From Brachypodium distachyon (lineage: Eukaryota > Streptophyta > Magnoliopsida > Poales > Poaceae), in assembly GCF_000005505.3 (NCBI RefSeq), contig NC_016133.3:30435008-30499007 (forward strand): DNA of 64,000 nt, given 5' to 3'. The notes under the pieces are model-generated. The model searched no databases. It saw nothing but the letters and a program-made list of their open reading frames with translations, and was not told the DNA's origin. Numbering within the stretch: position 1 is the first letter of the stretch; the number at the start of each line of letters is the position of its first letter. The position numbers and the translations under genes are program-made. Shown here in pieces: positions 12,420 through 25,125 of this stretch.

Positions 12420-13184
12420 GTGCGCCGTAGCACGGCAACATTATTATTCCTCCACTGCACGGCACTAGCTCCTATTTCGATTTTGACATCACCCGGGAGG
12501 ATGACGAGGAATGAGATGGACGGAGCGGTGGAATTGGACAAGGTCGCTCTTCGTCCAGTGAGCCGGGGACGCTACCACCCCACCTATCTACATCTACCGT
12601 ATTGTCCACACACGTGTTCGCTTTCACTTCTTAATCTTTCTGCACTTTTGGCTAATCCCTGTCACCCACGTTCTTTCTCTTCCGTTTCTCTCTCGTCTCT
12701 CTCTGTTCTCTATTCTCTTTCCTCCCTTCTTTTTTCTTCGTCCAGCAAGAGCCCAAGTGCCATGGCAGGGGAGACCGACTCCGTTGCTGCGGTGCTCGCG
12801 GCCCCTCCTCCTCCGCCGCCATCCCGTCCCCGTCCGTGCCGGACGGGCTCCCGCCGAGCTGCTGCTCTGCGTAATGCTCCTCTATGTGCCGCGAGGTGCT
12901 GGTCCGCGAGCTTCTACTCCCCATGCTGCGAGCTACTGCTCTGCGTGCCGCGGCCGCCACTACTCCCGGTGCTCGGCCACCACTTCGTGCTCTCCCTCGC
13001 CAAGCCTCGCGTCCTCCTCATCCCTTTTGGATTTTCTGGTGTGAATTTGATGTCTGTGCTACTATTTGGGATGAGTACATGGGATGAGTACATGATGTAC
13101 CTAGCTGGTACTTGCATTTTTCTTGTTCACGTCTATTTGGTACATGAGATGAGTATTTGGTACTTACTTTTGCCTGCCAGCTAG
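12420..13184 (+). other. Open reading frame of uncertain status (possible decayed first exon)
   Basis: A 765-base open frame (254 codons from a non-ATG-restricted view). The best ATG is at 12762 in the good context GCCATGG, which would give a 140-residue product beginning MAGETDSVAAVL followed by prolines. A pyrimidine-rich stretch (12660-12740) before it looks like a plant 5' leader. The region has an internal near-duplication (GAGCTGCTGCTCTGCGT and GAGCTACTGCTCTGCGTG). No domain is recognised, and the frame runs into the GTAC-rich repeat at its 3' end. It could be a gene fragment carried by a transposon. I would not annotate it as a protein gene without transcript support. Confidence 0.2.
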
Positions 13185-13690
13185 CTGAAAAGTTCGTAGT
13201 TTGCTGCGTATTTCTTTTTTTCTATGTATTTCTGTTGTGGATCGATGTACTCGCATCAAAAATTGATAAGGTATTTATCATATTTGTGATGTGATTTTTT
13301 AGTACCATCATGTACCATGGATACATGACGAGGTACTAATTTTTTATGAATGTTTGAGCTGTGATATTTTTCTGGTCCATGATGTACAATTATGAGTTGA
13401 TGTACACACTATTTACACATGAAGTACTAAATTTTGATGAATGGTACATGACGAGATACTATGATTTGATGAATGTTTGTGTTTTTATTTTCCGGTACAT
13501 GACGTACAATTATGAGTTGATGTACTTTGATTTTAGTACCATCACGTACAACTAAGTATTGAAGAGGTACTCGTCTTCTTTTCGTAGATGTTCATTCTGT
13601 GATTTGAGTATTGTCATGTACTCTCGTTAGTACCGATGGGTACATTACGAAACGATCAATGTACCGTCATTTGTTGTACATGTACCGCGA
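13060..13690. repeat. GTAC-rich degenerate tandem repeat
   Basis: The tetramer GTAC occurs roughly 25 or more times in about 630 bp, where two to three would be expected at random. The clearest unit pair is GATGTACAATTATGAGTTGATGTAC near 13382 and GACGTACAATTATGAGTTGATGTAC near 13501, about 119 bp apart and preceded by similar GATGAATGTTTG sequence. Variants such as GGTACATGACGA recur throughout. Noncoding. Confidence 0.7.
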
Positions 13691-15513
13691 CTCACTAAAA
13701 TATGTTCCATGAGTAAATTATTTCGACTTTCAAAATTTGAGCAACAAAAGAAGAGAGGACAAAGAGAAGCAAAGAAAATACAAAAAATTGGTACTGGTCA
13801 AGTCTAAAAGGGAAAGAAAAATCTGACACAAAAGCATTAATAAGCCTGTCACAAACTACCTTTTTGTTAATCAACTTTCTCTAATACTCTCTCTCTCCGA
13901 AATGTGTGGTTCCTACGGTGGGGTAGATGCCGTGGGTGGCACAGCCACGGCTTTGTGCAGTTTACGCTTTCCACAGCGACATGCATGCAAACATCAGATT
14001 GACAGGGAGAGCACGCACAATCATGTCACCATTTCTCAATGGACGGGAGGGGGAAAGATCCCATGGTTCCTCGACCCGCCATTGACATGGCGCATGCCAC
14101 GTCTCCTGGTTTACATCCATGGCGCCTGATAGTGATTAGATCCACCAGCTAGTTTTCTGTCAATTGCTAGTAATGCGAAGGTTTGGGTTTTATGGGGCAT
14201 TTCGTTTTGGGCCCAAAAAATTTGGTTGAGGTTTTTTTTTTGCGGGTAAAATTTGGTTGAGGTTTTGCTTTGAACTAAAATGGGTAGGCTTGCCAAAAAA
14301 AATGGATTTTTTATGAAACTTTAAGTGTGACCCTAAATCCTAACTCTAAGTGTCTAGCATGATTCGTTATTTTCATAAAAAGAAAACTCTCATGATGACA
14401 TTATGTTGGCTTATATGTTAAAGTCAGGGACAAAACCATTCCATGGTAACGGCAATAACGTTACCAATGACACGGATGACCAAAATCATTTGATTTTGTC
14501 AATTAAGAGACTAAAATATCTATATAAAAAAATGAGTAGTTCTATCGTGCTGATTATTGAGTGTTTTCTCTTTAAAAAAATAACATGTGAACAGCAAAAA
14601 TAAATAAAGGGGCGCAAACAATTATTACTTATACTCGAAATTTGCAAAGGCTAATGATGTGTTGACACTAGCGAAAAATTTGGCAGGCCAGATTAGCTTG
14701 CTCAATTGTACGGTCGTTGTTGAGAACTAAAAAGAACGTCAAGCAAAAGGTCAGGATGTAACAGACATATTAATAACCAAAAAAACATCAATCTTTCGCA
14801 AAATAAACACTAAAAAAACATCAAGCAAAACCAAAATTTGGCTCGTGAGTTCCCCTAAAAAATGGCTCGTGACAAAAGGAAAAGGTATATAATATAGAGC
14901 AATTTATGCCAGGCACCAACCAAACATATATCCGAAATTTACTCGAAAGCCAACCAGGTCCAATTGTCCATGCCATACCGAGAGCGAAACAACACTATTT
15001 TTTTTCTGTTTGTTTGAAGGTGAAACAACACTAATTTGATCACACGCTCCCATGCTTCGCCGCCTCCGTCTCCTTTTCGTCAAACAGGACGCATACGCGA
15101 AAGCAACAGATGCATAGCAAAATGTTTTCTTGTCCCTTCTCCTTCATGACTCTTCCATTTCCGTCCTCAGGGCACCAGGCCTCACGCAGAGCAGCAGCGG
15201 GATTAAATTAAACAGCTCGTCCACGGAGTCCAAATTTCCAATAAGTAAAAATAAGACACCCTGGGCCAACCTCAGAGGGGGACCCACACGGCCAGAGACC
15301 TCCCTCCTACCCCTGCGTACAATTCAATTCCACTGCAACGAACGAACAAAACAGGACAAAAGCGGAAAAGAGAGCCCCGAGCCTGCAAGCCACCCCCGGA
15401 CGAACAGAGACAAGCCGAGGAGCCAGAGAGTCCTGGCAGTTCAAACACTTGCGCCGAGAAGAGATTTGGGGCCAATTGGGCGAGATTCCGCGGGAGAGCG
15501 GACGGAGCCGGGG
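13691..15513. other. Intergenic DNA and promoter/5' leader of the EDR2-like gene
   Basis: AT-rich to about 15040, then increasingly GC-rich toward the start codon at 15514. The frame upstream of that codon stays open but has no in-frame ATG, so 15514 is the first usable start. No TATA box could be chosen with confidence. Confidence 0.5.
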
Positions 15514-18500
15514 ATGGGCGGCGCGGCGGAGGCGGTCGTCGTCGTGGAGGAGGAGGACGCGCACACGCCAGCGGCGGGCGGGGCCGAGGGGCGGATGGAG
15601 GGGTGGCTGTACCTGATCCGATCCAACCGCCTCGGGCTGCAGACCTCGCGCAAGAGGTACTTCGTGCTCGAGGACGCCGCGCTCCAATGCTTCAAAGCCG
15701 CCCCGGCGCCTTCCTCCGACTCCGACAGCTCCAAGCGCGAGGTGCGTCCCCCGCCTCTCCGCCGCTTCGTTTTCCCCCGCTCGTCCTCTGCTGTCGGGTT
15801 GAGTTTATTGGGGGGAATTTTCGGCGACATTTTAGGGCGAGCGTATGGCGCCTCTCCCGCTCGGCGGAATTCTTGTTTATTCCCGTGCTGATACGCTGTT
15901 TGGGAGAATGTTGAACTGGAATCGCCGTCGACGGGAGGTCATTCTGGGGTTTGAAGGGAGTTCATTTTCTATTCTTATTTAATGGCCGGTTGGTTGAGAT
16001 AAATGCATGCCAATTACTACTCCAGCTTTTCCAGAGTATCCGCAGGGTCGCATGATTACTTTTGCGCGTGCGTGTGAGCAGTACTGTTGTTCCTCAGAAT
16101 TCCTGATCTTTACTTCTGTGCATGACAGTACGTATGTACTGCTAGCTTGGATTAGCATGATACATAGAATGTGATATTCTTTCTTAGTATAGCGTCTTGC
16201 GTCAGTTTTACTTCAACAATGTTTTGCTGAGACAGGAAGGATTATGCAGCTGTACGCGATGGATTAGGACCAAATCATATTGTCAGTTTCGCACTATGCA
16301 AGAAATACAGGTAGCGTAGCTTAACAGTCAAGGGGTTGTTTTCTGAATTTAAAAGGTAAGATGGCGTCTGAGATGATGTGCCGATAAGAATACTGTCCAG
16401 TGGCTTCTGTTTCTATCAAATGGGAGCTTGGAAGGATGCGCAGTTAAACTGTTCTACCTGCCCTCTTTGTGTTGCTCTCGGAATATGTGGTTTCTCCATT
16501 GCTGTCAGTTCACCACTGTTGGTATCAATTTTGAGTGGAACCGGAATAACTTTTTATGTGACTGAATTGTGCCTAACAAGGAAAGCACATGCATAACATA
16601 TTCCGAGCTTTAGTTGCACATATAAACAGCATAGAAAGTAATCTAGATATTGATCCTTTATCCCCTCATTTTTGCAACAAACATTGTTTGGTTCACTCTT
16701 TTGAAACATGATTCTACGCCTTTTTGCTTATTTCCCCCCTTTTGCTACAGGATCCTGTTAGAAGTGCAATGATTGACTCTTGTACACGCGTCACAGACAA
16801 TGGGAGAGAAAGTGTACATAGAAGTGTAAGCTCATTCATTAATTATTTTACATTTTACCTAGACGTATATAAACAATTCTTGATGTCATCATTTTTGTGG
16901 ACAGGTTTTTTATATATTCACACTTTACAATGCTTCTAACCATTATGATCAACTTAAGGTAAGCAATGGTGAACTGTTAAGTCACTTATTCGACTGGGAG
17001 CTAATGCTTTCTGCTTTGTTTGTCATAGAAAATTATTTTGGTATACATTGACCACTGCTTTTCAGTTGGGTGCTAGAAGCTCAGAAGAAGCAGCAAGGTG
17101 GATCAGGTGCTTAATGGAGTCTGCCTTAAAGGTGGGTGTTCTACTTATTTTATTGTCTTCGTCATCATTATGTTCACAAAAGAACTAACATGATTTCTGT
17201 ACAGTCTCCAAGAAAAGATGAGCATATTGTTGCTTGTTCACATAGAAGATGGCAGGCTTTCAGGTATTTTATTCAGTTCAAACTTGCTGATTATTTAGTG
17301 TATGAACTGGGAGGTTGCTTATTCATTAATGATCATACAATTAGGTCAGTTTTTTTTTTATTTTACATCAGTTTCCCCATTTTATTTTCACATTGGCTAC
17401 CTGCTGTCACTGAAGATGACATGCAGATTCTAATGGGTACTATGAGATGTTTGAGCTAGCAAACATTGATAAAAATTGTTATCCTTTTATTTTAAATCAC
17501 CCTGTTTTGTGTAATTAGATATCTCTTGTTAGTGCGTAAAGATAAATCGTGTGGCATGCTGGAACCAAATGCCACACAGCTTGTAGTCAATTGGAATCAA
17601 TGGTTATACTTCATCCCTGCTTATGTTAGATTTGCTTCAAGAAATGAAGGGCTAAAGGAAATGATGATGTCTATCTATAACTTACCATGATCTGATGGTC
17701 ATATATTTGTAAGATAAATTATGGCATGTCAACACATGCTTACATGTATGACTCATATGGTTATACATGGATACCTTGATCTGAGTTCAAATACTGGCCA
17801 AATTTCATTTTTATCTATTACTTGTGCTGCTTTTTTTTATAATAAGGTGGTATCCACGCCCATTTAACGGGCTAATTAGTTACTACATCATTGCAGGTTA
17901 AGCCGCCGTGCTAGCTGCATGCACTCAATTGGTAAATATTGTGTTCTTATACGTGAATGCTCTTAAATAGTCTTCATATTTGTCACCTGTGCTCTGGTGT
18001 CTTTTCATCCCCTATTTTCTGTTTTGTGCGGAATTTTACTAGATTGGACAAGATTGTCGTCTGCTCACAACGATCCAATGACATCTGATGTTATTGCACC
18101 TTCTCCATGGACAATATTTGGCTGTACAAATGGTTAGTATATAGTTTCCTTTCCTTTCCTGTTATGCGGTTAAATTGAAATAAGCTTAAAGGAGCCGCTT
18201 TGTTTGCTCCAAGTGCTAGAAATCACCGCACTTTGCGTCAAATTGTGGTGCCTATAATTTGATTTCATGTGATGGGCTAGAAATTATATTTACAGATTTG
18301 AGCTATGGAATTGATTGTAGTTTGCTTGAGAACTTGGCCTCTTAACAGTGAACACGGTTGGAAGTAATACATCAACAAAACTGTAGACCAAATCTAATTG
18401 ATGTATGCATGTTTACGTGCATGTCAACAGTGTGCAGAAGCTAAACTGAACTAAACAAGTATTTTGTTTGGTGTTGAACATGCATGTTGACATGACCACA

Positions 18501-21500
18501 TTAGTCAAAGTAAAATAGAGGAAAGATCTACTGGGTCAATTGTGGTGCCTATAATTTGATTTCATGTGATGGGCTAGAAATTATATTTACAGATTTGAGC
18601 TATGGAATTGATTATAGTTTTCTTGAGAACTTGGCCTCTTAACAGTGAACATGGTCGGAAGTAATACAGCAACAAAACTGTAGACCAAATCTAATTGGTC
18701 TATGCATGTTTACGTGCATGTCAACAGTGTGCAGAAGCTAAACTGAACTAAACAAGTATTTTTATTTGGTGTTGAACATGCATGTTGACATGACCACATT
18801 AGTGAAAGTAAAATAGAGGAATTTACACCCATCAGTTTTAGTTGGTCCAGATTTTGATTAAATGGCAATAGCAAAGTTAGGCCAATACTAACTATGTTCT
18901 TAGCAAATATGAATAGTAATTACTGCTCTGTGATGGTAAGCATAAACACCAGAATTCATGGCACTTACAACCCTGTATGAAGTTATTTTGTACTCCCTCC
19001 GTTCCATAATTCTTGTCAAAATATTACATGTATTTAGACGCTTTTTAGGAATAGATACATCCATTTTTGAGCAAATTTGAGACAAGAATTATGGAACGGA
19101 GGTAGTAGATGTTTGTTGCTTACGAAAATAAATAAAGATCGAACTACCTAGCCAAGACACCAGGTCAGTAGAATAGATGTACTGGAGAACTTGATCATCT
19201 GGCAGTGATTACAGGATGTTAAAATTGTGGGAGAAATACATTGTGTAAAATAATTAGAGGGTGAATGATTGGACCAAACTTTCAATTGTGATATTCTAAC
19301 AGAATGAAAGACCTTCTATCATACTTGAAAATGAAGTAAAAAAAAAGCAGGATTCTGACAGCTGTCAAAGCAAACATTCTTCTAAATGATGCTTATGTAT
19401 ACTTCAATTTTCAAAGTTTCAGCACACATTTTAAGCAGAGGAGCTAGATACTTCTTCTAATATACAATGTGGATATGTGGTACTAGTACAGGATGGGAAC
19501 TTAATTCTTTGTAGGTGCGAGTGCAGATTAGAGATTTGCATGGTATAGACACGCAGTTCTGTAGAATACTATAGGACTGCAAAGCCATACAGATTAGTAA
19601 ATCAACAGGAAACGAAAACTCAGCAGTCATGGGTTGTGACTCCTATGCGGACTTCTCGACTGTGTAGGTTGTAAGCACAGCAGTATAGAACATGGATTTC
19701 CACTAGTGTGTTTTCCAAATTACCATATCAATCATTTTAACCACAAGTGACATGATTTGATCCTCTTCTACAACACGGCATGATCAATTTGACATTAGCC
19801 GTTCATTCACTTCTCTCTTGAAAAATGAGAGAAAACTTATTTCATATTATGCTGCAATGGCGTATATGCATTTCTTCGTACATCAAAATATCTTTTGTAT
19901 TTCTTGGTTCTTTCATTTATGGACTAGATTGAAATTGTCCTGCAACAGAGTGCAGACCAGAGGAAAAGCTGAGATGAATCGGTAGTGCAATCCTGCAGGA
20001 TTTTTATATTTTGTTGTTTTTTTACTTATACATTATTACTATCAGTATATCAAACTTCGTTATATGATTTAGTATTAATGTATGAGAGAAGTATTACGAT
20101 GAACTTAGCTAGCCGCGCTTTTGCATGCGCAAGCAATCAAGCTAGTAATCGCTGAAATTTCTGCTAAATTCTTATTTCCTTTCATTTAGGATTACGTTTG
20201 TTTACTGAGGCAAAGGATGGTGACTCACATGAGAAGGTATTTCTTTTTCTCAACAGTTATTTGTGGATTGGTTGTTGTATTCACAACAATTTTGCTTGTT
20301 TCCCCAGTATTGGCATGATCATCCGGCTATAATGGCAGTTGGTGTTGTTGATGCAAATTCTGAGGATATATTCCAGACTTTAATGTCGCTTGGTCAATCA
20401 AGATCCGAGTAAGATAGAAATTCCCTCTTTTAAATTTTGTTCTTTTCCTGCTTTGGATCCCTATTTTCTTGTACTTCCAAAATAAATGCATAAGGGTCCT
20501 GAAGTAGGAAAATGAGATGCAAGAAAAAGAAGTATTACAACAACACCAGCATATAATACTGTCCTTGTAAGAAGCATTATGTTATATGTGGTTCTTTCTA
20601 TTTCAGAATCTTCCTGGACGAATATGACAGGGTATGTCATGTCAGCATTGTTTCTTTTTCCACAAAATCAACCAGTGAGATTTTTTGTAGGTGGGACTTC
20701 TGTTTGCGGGAAGGTAGGGTTATTGAGCATCTAGATGGCCATTCAGATATAATCCACAAGAAATTAAGAGGCGACTGGCTACCATGGTCTGGTCCTGAAT
20801 CTATCATGTTTTTTATATGCAAGTTTCATTGTTAAGTTATAATAGTATATATGGTATTTAGTTTTCAGGGGAATGAGAAAGAGAGATCTATTACTTCGAC
20901 GGTATTGGAGGAGAGAAGATGATGGAACTTATGGTACTGTTGTTGAGAAAAGCACCATGGTCTACTATTGTTGACAGAAAATGATAAATAATCTGCTCGC
21001 AATGATCTAGACCTGATAATTATCTTGATTTTTACAGTTATTTTGTACCACTCTGTTTTCCACAACAAATGCCGTCCGGAGCAAGGTTACATCCGTGCAT
21101 GTCTTAAAAGTACGTCATGTATGCTTTACTTTCAGTTAAACATAAACATCTATCAAAGGTAAAAAGAAATTGTTATATTTTGTTTATCTAACATGTGTGT
21201 TTATAAATAATAGGTGGAGGATATGTAATATCGCCAGTCAGTCAAGGAAGACAATCAGTTGTGAAGCATATGCTTGCTATAGACTGGAAATTCTGGAAGT
21301 CATATCTCTTTACCTCATCCGCAAAATACATCACCATACGTATGCTAGGAAGAGTAGCAGGCATGTGTTATAGATCAATGTATCATTGTTTGTTGTGGCT
21401 ATCGAACTTTGTTTCCCCAGTGTGCAGTAAGCTAAATTACATTTTTATGCAGCCCTAAGAGAATTCTTCCGAGCAAAAAATGGAAACTGTGCTTGTCTGG

Positions 21501-24500
21501 AGTTCTCTTCAGGTGAGCTGATGAGAGATATGGGACTGCCGCAGGGTGAAAATGAGCAGATAAAAATAGAAATGCATTCAGCAAATGAGAGCAGAAGGCT
21601 TGAGGGTTCCACAGAAGGATCACAGGGTGGTTCTAACAGGCACTTAAGCAGTGCTGGTTCCTTCGTTCAACTGAACGATGCAACAGATGAGTTCTTTGAT
21701 GTCCCAGATGAATCAGAATATGATCAGAGAGAAGCCATGTGGTCTTCTGATGAGAGCACACATGCTGTGGTGAGTTCTTTATTCCATAATTATAATTACT
21801 GTTTGTTGATCTTTGTATGGCTGGCCGCCTTAGTATACTTAACTCTTGTTGCACTGATATTTTTTATGAAATGAAGCTTTATTACCTCTGGTCTCTGCAT
21901 CTAGGATGCGTATAGCCTAAAGTCTTACATTATTCACTACAACTTGAAAATAAATGACACCATCAAAAAGTGTGACAGGCCACACATGAAACTGACCTAC
22001 ATGCTAAGTAACCCAGAGCTAGCATGCCACCCAAACCGGGACATAAACTCCCTGGTGATCCACTCTAGTCGTCTGGTGCCAAATTCTATCGGTTCCTTGT
22101 GCTGCACCTTTTGTAAGAACGCCCATAATCGCAGCCAATTTGTACATAAGAGCAATTGTGGCATTGATATGTAAGCTTCAATTCTTTGTTGTCTGTCATT
22201 TGTAACTGCAAAATAACCTTGACATATCCAGTGCATATTTTTCAGTTATTCTTCAGCTGTTACCTTGCCCATTTTTCAGTGTAACTTGTGTATCTTTGTC
22301 CCTCTCTTTCACTCTTTTTCCGCATTATTAATAGAAGATAGCGAGCATGTTTCTCTCAGATATATTGCGCAGAGAAACCCTTGGCCAGCCAGTATATGGT
22401 TGTATGAACAAATCATTACTTTTCTGCACCATAGTCGGAGCATGACACAGTGTGCCTGTACTTGAATTGGTGAACACTTACAGTCAGAAGAACCACAGTT
22501 TAATTACAAGAAATGACAATGACATGGTGTTGGCATAATTCAGAGAACCAGGCCAGAACTCTTAGATCTACATTCCATGTGTCTAACTTTTTTAATGACA
22601 TGGCAGGACCAACGGCATGCTAAATTGTCCAGCGCTGCAGTCTTCGTAAGAAGGTTACATGATCTTGCAGGTGTGTTACAGGATTACAACTGCGTTTCAA
22701 TTATCAGTATTTTTATTTACTTCCGGTTCTAAATATTTGTTTCTCATTTTCTATATTCCAGTCCAAAAGAGAGGCTACATTGATTTACAGGGAGCTACAG
22801 ATGCTGATAATGGGCCGTGTTGCTATGGACATACTCTCCCGAAAGATTCTAGCTGCACAATGCCTTCTAGTTGGGCAATGACAGATCCTACGACATTCTT
22901 AATACGGGGAGAATCCTATTTGCTTGATCGCCAAAAGGTAGAGTCTTGTTCTTATTCTTATTCTAATTAACTAGGCTGGGATGCAAGTCTTTGATCTGGA
23001 GGAGATATGAAATCCTATTTATTACAGTGAATAGCTATGCTTTACTAATCCAGTCAACATATGGATAGTCCTGGTGAGTGTACTTTTACCATCCATGATG
23101 ATGAAATTATCTGTAACGTTGACAGATCAAAGCAAACAATACACTGATGCAAATGGTAGGTGCTGACTGGATAAAATCTGATAAGCGTGAGGATGATCTT
23201 GCTGGTCGTCCTGGGGGATTAGTCCAGGTATCTCCTGCTGGGCCCAGTAATTTGCCTTCAAACGAAAAGAATAAAATAAAATCCACCATGAATCTTATTG
23301 CAGAAATATGCAGCGGAAGGGGGCAACAAATTTTTCTTTATTGTAAATATACAGGTGAGATTTCTTTGGCTTTATATATGTATCGAGGCTTCATAGTTCA
23401 TATGCTGTGCAGCAAGACATGTCTTTTTACTTGTGAGTTGTGACCTGATGGGTATACAGGTTCCAGGCTCTACCACGTACAGCCTAGCTTTGTACTATGC
23501 GATGGATACCCCATTGGAAAAGGTTCCTCTACTTGAAAGATTTGTAAATGGAGATGATACATTCAGAAATTCTAGGTTCAAACTCATCCCTTATATCTCT
23601 AAGGTACCTATTTTCTCCTACAAGTCTTGGTTCATCTTAAGCAGAAAGTCTAGATGGTTTTGTGACTGGAAATTCGGAATGTGTTGATTCAGGGATCTTG
23701 GATCGTGAAGCAGAGTGTGGGCAAGAAAGCTTGTTTGGTTGGCCAAGCACTAGAAATCAATTATTTCCGCGGAACCAACTATTTGGAGGTAAATCCTGTG
23801 CATGTTATATGTGGAAATAATCAGCTTTCATTTCATTCTATGATCCGTCATCCAGAAAATCAGTATTTTAGTGTGAATCTGGCATATTTTTGCATATTTT
23901 GTGTTTAGTAAGCAGTATTATTATTATCATTTTAAAATGGAAGCTTTATTACGCTCGGCCTTTGCATGCAGTATGCATATAGCCTAAAGTCCTATGTTAT
24001 TGTCAACAACCGCAAACAAATGACCATATCTGCAAGTGTGACAGGCCACACCATGAACCGATCTACAGACTAAGCAACCTAGAGTAGCATTGCCACCCAA
24101 ATCGGGACATAAACTCCCTGGTGATCTACTTTAGTTGCTTCGCACCAAACTCTTATCAGTTCCTTGTGTTGCACCTTCTATAACAACACCCATAATCGCA
24201 GCCAATTTTGGTATGTACATAAAAGCAACACCTACATACATGAGCGCATATTTTTATCAGGAAGCAGTATATGAGTTAAGTTCTCTTTTATCACTGCAGC
24301 TACAGAATAATGATTACTGCAATCTCAGTTGATTTATATTTTCTTTGACAAAAAGTTGATTTTAGTCCAAGTTTTCTCCATGGATCAAAATCTGACTTTT
24401 TTTTCAGACACAAATCAGACTGTTTATCACAATATACAATAACCTTGACACAAATTCTAGCTTGCTTGCAATATTACGCTCTCACTGAACATCTTCTAGT

Positions 24501-24820
24501 GCACTTTTTTCAGCTTGGAGTTGATATAGGCTCATCAACAGTGGCAAGAGGTGTAGTGAGCCTCGTGCTCGGGTACTTGAGCAACCTGGTGATTGAGATG
24601 GCCTTCTTGGTACAGGTAATCAGCGCATACCTTTCTAATTCACGCTATTGTTGTAGTCAAGATTGAGAATATATTACTGGATACAATATCAAGTGTGCGT
24701 TCATTATTCCTTTGCCTTATGCAGGGCAATACGCAAGAAGAGCTTCCGGAATTCCTCCTAGGCACCTGCCGACTGAATTATCTCGACGCCTCCAAAGCTG
24801 TATCGCTAGACGAATGCTGA
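15514..24820 (+). CDS. EDR2L: EDR2-like protein: PH, START and DUF1336 domains (complete, 22 exons)
   Basis: Exons: 15514-15741, 16751-16825, 16905-16958, 17066-17131, 17205-17263, 17897-17931, 18043-18132, 20190-20236, 20308-20408, 20691-20786, 20869-20933, 21038-21109, 21214-21360, 21453-21769, 22607-22670, 22762-22937, 23126-23227, 23304-23354, 23460-23603, 23693-23788, 24514-24615, 24725-24820. They sum to 2283 nt, exactly 761 codons, so 760 aa ending DEC-stop. The N-terminal PH domain (~residues 28-140, MEGWLYLIRSNRLGLQTSRK) is followed by a START lipid-binding domain (~190-385, SRSEWDFCLREGRVIEHLDG) and, after an acidic linker (VPDESEYD), the EDR2-type DUF1336 domain (~510-745, WAMTDPTTFLIRGESYLLD). 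Arabidopsis EDR2 negatively regulates salicylate-dependent powdery mildew resistance and cell death, and binds phosphoinositide. That role here is inferred by family. Intron 13 has a GC donor; the others are GT-AG. Confidence 0.95.
18241..18820. repeat. ~297-bp direct tandem duplication in EDR2-like intron 7
   Basis: Positions 18241-18522 are repeated at 18538-18820 with an offset of 297-298 bp and only scattered differences (for example TTGATTGTAG versus TTGATTATAG, and ATTTTGTTTGG versus ATTTTTATTTGG). Each copy contains the palindromic CATGCATGTT...GTGCATG pieces. There is no coding potential. This duplication accounts for part of the 2057-bp intron 18133-20189. Confidence 0.95.
18993..19105. 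mobile_element. Intact Stowaway MITE in EDR2-like intron 7
   Basis: 113 bp bounded by TA dinucleotides (18991-18992, 19106-19107). The ends CTCCCTCCGTTCCATAATTC and GAATTATGGAACGGAGGTAG are near-perfect inverted repeats. The length and TA duplication are diagnostic for Tc1/Mariner-derived Stowaway elements. It is the best preserved member of this family in the window. Confidence 0.92.
21870..22158 (-). mobile_element. 3'-end relic of a retroelement, copy A (EDR2-like intron 14)
   Basis: The + strand sequence from GAAGCTTTATTACC to CCCATAATCGCAGCC is about 80% alike to 23937-24226 and 27246-27391. Read on the minus strand it ends in GGTAATAAAGCTTC followed by an A-rich run (complement of TTTTTTATG), which resembles a polyadenylation signal and tail of a LINE-type retroelement. 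The source element is not identified. Confidence 0.6.
23937..24226 (-). mobile_element. 3'-end relic of a retroelement, copy B (EDR2-like intron 20)
   Basis: Same family and orientation as copy A, about 2 kb away in another intron of the same gene. Shared blocks include GTGTGACAGGCCACA, GGGACATAAACTCCCTGG and CCCATAATCGCAGCC, and both begin with GAAGCTTTATTAC. The second copy shows small indels relative to the first. Confidence 0.6.
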
Positions 24821-25125
24821 TCCTCTAAAGAGACGTCAGCTAGACTCCAATTCTTTACGCCAGCACAACAAAGGCTCAATTCATTCCTTCTGCCGGCCAC
24901 ACACTGCTTGGCCTGCCTTGCCGCCCACAAAAGTTGTGGGGGATTTGTCCCAGCGATGCACATTCATTGATTCTTCTCTAGTCGAGGGGAGGTAACATTG
25001 GGCTGTAAAGATGATTGCGGTCGACTAAGATAAAAGGCCTCTCCATTCTTTAACCGACAACTCATCATCTTGTAAGGATTGAGGAAAAAGAAAAGTGTAT
25101 TCTAACCCTGACCCCGTGTCGTTCA
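24821..25125 (+). terminator. EDR2-like 3' UTR and probable 3' end
   Basis: Noncoding sequence after the TGA at 24818-24820. No perfect AATAAA is present. AAGATAAAAGG near 25028 and GTATTCTAACC near 25098 are only weak candidates for 3'-end signals, as is common in plants. Confidence 0.4.

Noticed and set aside
20607..20631. A possible 25-nt micro-exon in the EDR2-like gene (TTTCAG before, GTATGT after)
   Set aside because: Its inclusion breaks the frame, and the family reads SRSE directly into WDFC, which the acceptor at 20690 gives.
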